Positions 56,661 through 64,000 of a DNA stretch of 64,000 nucleotides are shown one piece after another. This stretch comes from Nephrocerus scutellatus (taxonomy: Eukaryota > Arthropoda > Insecta > Diptera > Pipunculidae). Under the pieces are notes generated by a model. It searched no databases, was not told where the DNA came from, and worked only from the letters and a program-made list of their open reading frames with translations. Within the stretch, counting starts at the first letter, position 1; each line of letters opens with the position of its first letter. The stretch covers positions 74,386,816 through 74,450,815 of the forward strand of contig OX352764.1 in NCBI GenBank assembly GCA_947095585.1, given 5' to 3'. The translations under genes and the position numbers were made by a program.

Positions 56661-57412
56661 TAAATTCTCTATTTTATATATATAGAAGATAGAAGATAAC
56701 TAATACCTAGCTAATAATATAAATATTAATAACTAAAACCTGTCTTCAAAAAAAACGATGTTAAGGCTAGCCGCATTTGAGCGCAGCACACCACACAATA
56801 GCGTAGCCGAGGATTTTAGGTGGTACAATGACAAAATGACGCACATTCACATTTTGTGGCAGTTAGGGTAAGATTGTATGTTCTAAAAATATGGGCTTCA
56901 CGATGGTGTACTAGGAAGTGCTTAACATGTGGCTATTCTATTCCAGATAGCAGACGTAATTTATTCTTCTTGATAATAAGAAACAAACGTAAAGATTTCT
57001 AGTAAAACGTCTATCAAATGTCTGGTCAGGTGCTTCCAAGACATAACCGTTGGAATAAACCTATTAGTGTCGTAGTGTTTAATATAGATAGCCAGGTGCA
57101 TTCCATCCACTCTCAAACCAATCCGCATTACTAATCGCACAACTGAAGCCCACAAACATACCCTTGAGCCAATGTGCAAACGTACTGATTAAGACAGGTT
57201 TTTTAGCCCGCACATCAATAATGTGGAATACAATGCCAAGTTCTGTATTTCTGCATCACATATCGCCTCTTTTCCACTCCCTAATTTAACGCCAATGCTA
57301 TGCATTCTTAGAAAATTTAGGCATTCGAGTTCCTAAAGGATTTTGCAAATCGAACACAAGACAAGTTTATTAATTTATAAATTACAACTTTAATTAACAA
57401 AAAAGCAAAATA
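56661..57412. other. AT-rich DNA without recognised features
   Basis: A minus-strand ORF at 56961-57179 shows no domain. A short stretch near 57190-57300 has TTTAACGCCAATGCTATGCA, faintly like the family B 3' end, but too degenerate to call. Confidence 0.4.
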
Positions 57413-58320
57413 AAACAACCCATAAAAATTAAAATTCTCTAATCGGGGATACGCAATGTGCAGTGTGAATAAAAGCGGGTAACCGATCCGATCACTGTCA
57501 ATTTTTTCCATCGGAGATACACACATGCGTATAAAATTTTAAGAAATTCGGGTACATTTATTTTTTTTAAATTTATATGGGTGCCCCCGACCACGTGTCC
57601 CGATCACTTCCAAATTTTAACAGAGAGTGTTGTCGATCGGAAATACATGCGTATAAAATTTGAAGAAAATCGGGTAAACTTTGTAAACCTCGAGGACCTA
57701 GGGGCCCCAAAAGAAGTTAAATTTACATGGACGGATGCTATAACTTTAAATTCCAAGATCTTAGAAAAGAGGAGCTCTTTTTGAACCGTCGTCATAGCAG
57801 ATAATGGTTTGGGCATCAATATCTTATTATGGCACCATCGACTTATTGGTACAAAGCTCAAAAATGACGGGAAATAGCTACAAAGCGGTGTAAGAATCAG
57901 CATTTCCGAGAATCCACGATCTCTTTGGACCACTTTCATGGATATTTCAAAATTATAACGCTCATATACACCCCGATCGAATTGTCAAATCGTTGCTAGT
58001 GAAAATATTGAACTTTTACCATGGCCATTACCATTTGAATAAAATCGGGTAAATTTCGTAAAAAAATTTGTAGAAGCCCTCCGACCTGAGGCCCGAGGGG
58101 CACCAAAAAAAATGTTGTCCATGGAGATACACACGCATATAAAACAAAGAAAATCGGGTTTATTTTTTTTTTAATTTGGGGCCCCACGACCCCACCCGGG
58201 ATATCCAAAATTTTTACAAAAAGTTTTGTCCATCGCAGATACACATGTGTATAAAATTTGACGAAATTTGGGAGCCCCCCGACCCCGAGTCCCAAGGTAA
58301 TAGAAATTGTAATATAAAGT
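57413..58320 (-). mobile_element. Element H, copy 4 (5'-truncated)
   Basis: The left end has ACAACCCATAAAAATTAAAA and TTCTCTAATCGGGGATACGC, the H 3' block in minus orientation. GC-rich cassettes and CATCGGAGATACACACATGC-type repeats follow to about 58280. The H 5' start is absent; the copy meets an oppositely oriented copy at about 58320. Confidence 0.55.
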
Positions 58321-58836
58321 ATTGGCTGGTCAGATTTTCTGATCAATTTTTAACCCATTTCCCAAAGCCCGATTTTATTGAAATTTTGCACACATGTATA
58401 TTTCCGGTGATAATACTTTCTATTTCAGACAGATCGGGCAGCGGGATCGGGGGGTTCCCATGTAATTTTTTTTCCCATATAGCGACATCATATCATTTCA
58501 TACTGTGTGCGCTGATGAGTGATGCAATGTAGGCAGCGCTGCGAATTTACGATTGGGGTTGTTTTGTTGTTGCGTTGCAGCAGAGAGCAGAGAGTATACA
58601 GAATTTGTGTTTTGTACAATATTACGAGTATGTGAAGAACTGGTTTCGCACTCAACTGCTTTACAGCTTAACTCAACTCAAAAGAAATAATTTTAGTGGT
58701 ACTTCGTATCGTACGTCGTTGTGTGTACGTCGCAAAAACCGTGCGCTGTGGCTGTTATGTTTTCCAAATGGGGAATTCACCACAAAATCAAATCTCCGAT
58801 GAGAGAATTTACAAGAAAAATTTAAATTTTTAACGA
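58321..58836 (+). mobile_element. Element H, copy 5 (5'-truncated)
   Basis: Starts at GGCTGGTCAGATTTTCTGAT, as inside copy 1. It continues through AAAGCCCGATTTTATTGAAA and CAGCGCTGCG (58533-58542), and ends GATGAGAGAATTTACAAGAA and AAATTTAAATTTTT at about 58797-58833. An ORF at 58575-58802 just before the end has no recognised domain. Confidence 0.5.
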
Positions 58837-59380
58837 CGCGTCACCATTGTTTAAAAAAATTAACCCGATTTTCTTCAAATTTTAAACACATGTGTATATC
58901 CGATGGACAACACTTTTTGTAAACATTTTGGATACCCCGGGCCCCAGGATCGTGGGGCCCCAATTTTTTTTTTTAAAATTAACCCAATTTTCTTCAAGTT
59001 TTATATACGTGTGTATCTCAATCGACAACACTTTTTGTAAAAATTTTGGCGACCCCAGGGTCATAAGGCCCCAACAAATTTTTTTAAAAAATTAACCCTA
59101 ATTTTTTCAAATTGCCATATTTTTTTTTAAATCTTATCCCGATTTACTTTAAATTTTAAACATATGTGTATCTCCGATAGACCGAACTTTTTGTAAAAAT
59201 TCTTGAGTTTTTTATTTTAATTTTTTTTTCCAAACAAATTTTTTTTACACATGTGAGAATAGTTTTTGAACAATAATATTATTTTTTTCCAAATTAGCCC
59301 GGTTCAAAATTTGCACACAAAATTTGCCCCTATTAGAGAATTTACATGAAAAATTTTAATTTTTATGTGTTGTTTCTTTA
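58837..59380 (+). mobile_element. Element H, copy 6
   Basis: Repeats with CCGATTTTCTTCAAATTTTA, ACACATGTGTATATCCGATG and CACTTTTTGTAAA, plus GC-rich cassettes near 58935-58960 and 59052-59072. It ends AGAGAATTTACATGAAAAAT followed by TTTTTATGTGTTGTTTCTTT at 59335-59380. Confidence 0.55.
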
Positions 59381-59655
59381 AATTCTCTACATTATCTTCG
59401 CGTGCCCTTGGCCCTTAACCCACTTTCCAAAGCCCGATTTTGTTGAAATTTTGCACACATGTTTATTTCCGGTGACAATATTTTCTATTCAAATTTGAAA
59501 GCCGCGGGGTCATGGGGCTCTCATCCCGGTGGGCAGCGCTGCTTGCTTAACGATTGTGGTTCTTTTGTTGTTGGGTTGCAGTGCTTCGTATGTGTTTACG
59601 TTTATGTTTATAAATTTACATGAAAAATTCTAATTTTTATGGGTTGTTTTATTAA
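59381..59655 (+). mobile_element. Element H, copy 7 (short, both ends)
   Basis: Starts AAATTCTCTACATTATCTTC at 59381 and ends ATTTACATGAAAAATTCTAA, TTTTTATGGGTTG at about 59610-59652. Only one GC-rich cassette and the GCAGCGCTGC region remain. It directly abuts copy 6, giving a head-to-tail pair. Confidence 0.6.
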
Positions 59656-62336
59656 TTTAAGGATATAACAGCTTTTGCTAAACAACCTTGCATTACGCTT
59701 GTGTGTAAGACAATGGTCGTACTTAGCTTTAATGTTCTGAAAAGATTCCTTAATTCTAAAATTCTTAGCTTAAATCAAATGTCATAATTTTTTTGGTTTA
59801 AGCATGCTATCGACTGCTACGCTACAATGGACCTTCGGCTGTAAAATCCCATCGCTTTATTGCGAATTCATGGTCAACTACCTTGAATGTTAATGTTTAG
59901 ACTAATGTTTGACTCTGGTCACAGCATATCTTCTAATGTTTTGCTCTCAAATAATGTACAGACCCAGTTGCATGTGGTTATTAAGTCTTGTGGAACAGCA
60001 AACAATATCTTATATGGAATTAACAAGATTTAAATACCTCTAATACTGCTTTCTGGCATCCTTCCACGCATTATTGATTTACTAATTGTTCTGTGTCGAA
60101 CGACCCCTCCATATTTCATCATCGCAGCAGGCTGGCTATCTTCCATCGAGCCCTTAGCAATTATAAGCACACGGCAACCATTTTTACTTTCACAAAACAC
60201 GAATTTTTTACTTTTGCGTATAAATAAACAAATCTTAAAAAACTATAATTTTTATAATAATTGTCTTTATGTGAGTTTTATGTGATTTGTATTTGTTTCA
60301 ATCGAAATTCGATAGAAAGGGAAATTATATACTAATTTTTACTTGTTATTTAATTAATTCTTTTATAAGATGTTCTTATAATAGCCCTATTTCGAAAAAA
60401 AATCCCATAAAATTAAAATTAATTTTATCGTCTACTGTTTCGCTTTTAATATTTTTGCAACAATTTTTTTTACCTGAAATAAGAAGTGAAATAGAAATTA
60501 TTACCTGTATATTTTATTTTATTTTAATTTACGAAAAATGCTTACTTAACAAATTTTCAATACATAATGAGCAAATTTGATGGCAAAACAAAATAAAATG
60601 TTTGTATTGTTTGTGTGAATGTTTATTGTTATTTACTTTTCTAGTGACAAGAATGAAAGTTTTCGAGTTGGGCTAAATCTCTATCTATTCTACCTACTTT
60701 AACTTTTTCCCCTTTCTACACTACACTAAATACTCGAACATACTTAGTTCTATTGACATGAACTATTGTAGATTTTAAATTTTAAATTATTGCTATTAAC
60801 AAAACGTATTTAACATAATAAACCTGAGTAATGTAACCTTTTTATTATAAAAAGTTTTTATAATTTAGTTTTAATTTTTTAATTCATTAACCTTCTTTGC
60901 ATTTAAAAAATTTAACTTGCATTTTTTCTGATATTATATCTATTTCTAATATGATTATATTTCAAACATAAGAATCAAAAATTATTAATAATAAAAAAAT
61001 CAAACCAATATCAATTAAAGCCACAGTTGAGCGCTCGTCGTCCTAGCTGGATTGAACAGAGGGTCAAAATTCAGACACGAAGATTTAGTACCAAAGTTAG
61101 TCCCAAAAAATTACAAAAATTATTGGTTTTTTTCCGAATTGAATTGTCTATCGTAATTTGAAATTATATTACTCAGTTATCTGATAAATTTCTAATTTGC
61201 CTTAAACGTAATTTTATGTTTGTTTGCGGCATTTAATTTTACTTTTGGCAACATTTCAACTAATCTAGTATTTACAATTATTATTTTGTTTCATTTGCTT
61301 TACAAAAAATTTTACTAATATATTTAGTTTAAAAATGTTTTGTTCGCTTAACAACTACAAATATGAAGACATAATTTAATTTTGCTTTTTGATTTGGCGA
61401 CTTTTAATTCCGTAATCTATTTCCTCCTACTCGCCAAGTAAATATTTTTTTATAATTTTTAAACGTGTTAATAAGTTAATGGTGTTACTTTATTTTCTAT
61501 TCTGATAAAGTGATCTTAAAATTTTAAAAATAAATAAAATTACCAAATACATATAAAATAACAGTAACGTATGTACAATTCTCAGTGTTGTCTAAAATTC
61601 TACGTTTTGCATGTGGCAATTTTTTTATATTATGTATCACCAAGTTAATTTTTTTGTATATACTTATAAAATTAATAATTTGTTAAATATTTTCTTACAT
61701 ATTAAATTAAATGTAGGGCGATTAGATTGGATTTCAATGCGAATCAGAAAATAAATTGTGCAAAATGTCTTAGGAGGAAAAGAAAAAATGTTAAATTGGT
61801 AAAATTCGCTGGGTAGTACTGTTAAATTTAGTTTGTTTTTTTTTTTTAAATTTATATATTGACTTCTTTGAATAAATCGCTTAGGGAGATCTTGTTTGAT
61901 TTGCAATACACATACTCGTATATTCGACGAATTTTAATTTTTTAAAAACCCATGCAACAACACGTTCAGGTTTTAGAAGACAAAATATCATATCCAGTTA
62001 GAGCGAAATTCTTAGAACCGCCGCGCCGGTAGATTCGTAAATGGCGAGCTTTTACCTAAATCAATGAATTTTGTTTCCAGATTAGCTATCTCTTCAAATT
62101 TTATATAATTGTATATATTGTAAGTTGTACAATACAACTTTTTTTTCTACGATTTTTGTCTATACATTTGTTGTCGTATACATGGCAATTAATTGCTCTT
62201 CCTTTTAAAGTAAAACTGCAGAGGATATTTTTAAGTAGTTCTTAAGCAGCGTTCAATAAACAGTATACTTGTATAAGACTTTTAACAGCTGCAGTATTGT
62301 GCAAAAGGGGGATCGCTTTTGTAAGGAGTTTTTCAA
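59656..62336. other. Mostly AT-rich DNA
   Basis: No gene called. One curiosity at 60025-60190 (minus strand) is an open stretch reading SMEDSQPAAMMKYGGVVRHR and TISKSIMRGRMPESSIRG, not assigned. The plus-strand ORF 60287-60580 is AT-driven and unassigned. The rest is AT-rich with long A/T runs. Confidence 0.4.
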
Positions 62337-63637
62337 CTGTCATTCCAACGAAGCTTGTCGTAAACGCACAAACCAAGAATTGCGAGATTTTCAGTTTCCT
62401 CGATGCAAGTGCCATTCATGGATAATGGCATGGGATTTAGGATTCGCTTAGACGACAGGAGACAGCATTGGGGTTTGGAAGCATTAAATTCTACTCGATT
62501 GTTTTCTCCCCATTGTATTATGCTGTCTAGGTCAGAATTTAACGTGCTTAACATACGAAGTCGTTTGAGTTCCACATGAGAAGTGGAGGGACGTAACTCA
62601 AACTTGTATGAGAAGCTGAGAGTGCTGTTGTCAGTGAATTGGATTAGAAGTGACAGATAAGAGATCATTAATAAAAACGAGGAATAGTGTCGGGGACAAA
62701 ACAGAGCCCTGGGGAATGCCAGCATTTAAGTATTAAACTTTAGACTTGAAACCATCCAATACAACTTAAATTGAGCGGTCCAAAAGACAGCTTCTAATCC
62801 AGTGAAGCAGCTTATCATCGATTCCATAAGCACGAATTTTGGACAAAAGAGCTTGATGCCAAACTCTGTCAAATCCCTTAGAAATATCGAGTGCAACAGC
62901 TTTGCTTTCTCCAAATTGATGCAAAGACCGGTTCCACTGATCGGTGAGATATACCATCAAATCACCAGTAGAACGTCGTCCATGAAATCCATACTGCCTG
63001 TCACTAATGATTTCGCTGGTTTCAAAATTTTTCTGAAAATTGATTAGCGTTTCCATGACCTTGGAAAGAATGAATGTAAGTGCTATGGGTCGGTACGAAC
63101 TTTTTTGGGTATGGGCTGGACAAAGGCTGTTTTCCAACTTCTCGGAAAGAGTCCAGAAGAATAGGATAGATAGAAAAACTGACGCAATGGTAATGCCAGC
63201 TTGGAAGAACACCTCTTCAGAACTAATGGGGAAATACCATCTGGCCCAGCGGATTTGTGAGTGTTGAGATCGTTTAAAACTCTAGCAACTGCACGAGTAC
63301 GAATGAATATATGTCCCATAGAAAGTTCAATACTCTGAGATGCAGGAGGTAGCAATGCACAATCTGGAAGCGAGGAGCTAGCTGCGAAATGCCCAGCAAA
63401 CAGATTGGCTTTGTCTATAGAGCTGATAACTGGAATGTCGTTATAAATGAGCGTTGGAATCGACGACGAGGCTGTATTTTTCATTATTTTCACAAATGAC
63501 CAAAAATTTTTACTACCATTGTAGTAGACATTGTAGTATTTTTTTGTCTCAATTTTTGGTCGTAGGCGAATTTAACTCGCCGAAGATGGGCATTGCAATA
63601 ATTTCTCGTTTAAAATTGGTTCGGTTTTCCTCAGTAT
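62337..63637 (-). pseudogene. Family B non-LTR retrotransposon, copy 4 (3'-truncated)
   Basis: Leftward: RRVKFAYDQK-like sequence near 63580, NTASSSIPTLIYNDIPVISS (63430-63490), NTHKSAGPDGISPLVLKRCS (63200-63265), VALDISKGFDRVWHQALLSK (62850-62910) and FTDNSTLSFSY in place of FADDSTL (62600-62640). It ends in NLAILGLCVYDKLRWND, stopping abruptly at 62337 where unrelated sequence begins. Unlike the other B copies, it has no 3' end or poly(A), so the right part was removed after insertion. Frameshifts; endonuclease absent. Confidence 0.85.
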
Positions 63638-64000
63638 GTCTATATGCGCTAACTTTCAGTCACTAACAGTCATTGGACTCGTGCAGATAAACGAACAATT
63701 GAAGGTCTGATAAAAATATTTAAGTCGACATATGCACTTCATAATGCTACCGTGCTAACAAAGCAAAGAAACGCAGGGAATGCCATTACACCCACTAAAT
63801 TAGACTGTTTCCAAACTTTTTCTTTAATGATCATGGCAACGCAGTCACAACCAATTAAAATTGCTACTGGACCATTTTGACTAACTATTTGTGGAATAAA
63901 TAGCATATGTGGTTTCGAGAAGACAGCTCTACATGTCACACAGCCAAACTATCGAGCTATGGAACCGTATTATTTTAAGTGTCAATTAGCCGCCTGACTT
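63638..64000. other. Unassigned sequence at the window edge
   Basis: A minus-strand ORF (63739-63939; AILIGCDCVAMIIKEKVWKQ) is open for 66 codons but not recognised. It may be the edge of another mobile element continuing beyond the window. Confidence 0.3.

Noticed and set aside
56961..57300. Possible further family B remnant or gene
   Set aside because: Only a faint resemblance to the B 3' end at 57240-57305; too degenerate to claim.
60287..60580. 97-codon plus-strand ORF, Ile/Leu/Phe-rich
   Set aside because: Hydrophobic bias follows from AT content; no recognisable family.
1..64000. CRISPR array, bacterial operon or phage system
   Set aside because: Repeats are diverged and transposon-derived, splice signals are eukaryotic, and no prokaryotic gene organisation is present.

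Overview
This window looks like nuclear DNA of a fly (Diptera), possibly a tephritid. The evidence is strongly AT-rich non-coding sequence, GT-AG spliced exons, and insect-type RTE, CR1/L2-like, Jockey, BEL/Pao, Tc1/mariner, hAT and Helitron relics. The species assignment is inference. There are no operons, CRISPR arrays or genuine tRNA/rRNA genes.

Host coding content is tiny. Two exons on the + strand (12138-12348 and 42116-42309) have good splice signals and compatible phase (the first ends after one base of a codon, the second supplies the other two). They probably belong to one large gene whose intron of about 29.8 kb fills the middle of the window. I do not recognise the protein. A third, weaker candidate is a short terminal exon at 22557-22618 inside that intron, also phase-compatible, with a stop codon and an AATAAA 28 bases later.

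Layout. 1-12 kb: small tandem duplications, non-coding elements X and Y, a tRNA-derived SINE, a Helitron 3' end carrying an RTE insertion, an LTR-like block, a second RT family (D) and the first RTE 3' stub. 12-25 kb: first exon, second SINE, nested X/Y, a Jockey-like relic split by a 118-bp tandem-repeat block, third SINE, BEL/Pao relic, RTE copy, mariner fragment, another RTE stub, candidate terminal exon, and a G/T-rich degenerate repeat. 25-34 kb: RT family C interrupted by RT family B, then another B copy. 34-42 kb: repeat element H, a Tc3-like element with long terminal inverted repeats, a degenerate Tc1/mariner-like fragment, Helitron-like tandem repeats, second H copy and a hAT C-terminus. 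42-47 kb: second exon, B copy, and a related element B' with an inverted copy of its own 3' end. 48-52 kb: a 291-bp direct duplication, one unit of which received a nearly complete RTE. 52-60 kb: H copies, and a Helitron helicase C-terminus interrupted by an RTE copy. 60-64 kb: AT-rich DNA and a last B copy.

Every transposon ORF is broken by frameshifts, stops, deletions or active-site changes, so the window is mostly a record of nested old insertions inside and around one host gene. I found no convincing new multi-gene system. The most useful leads are the phase-compatible terminal exon, the H repeat family, the SINE family, the paired B' 3' ends and the several reconstructable nested insertions.
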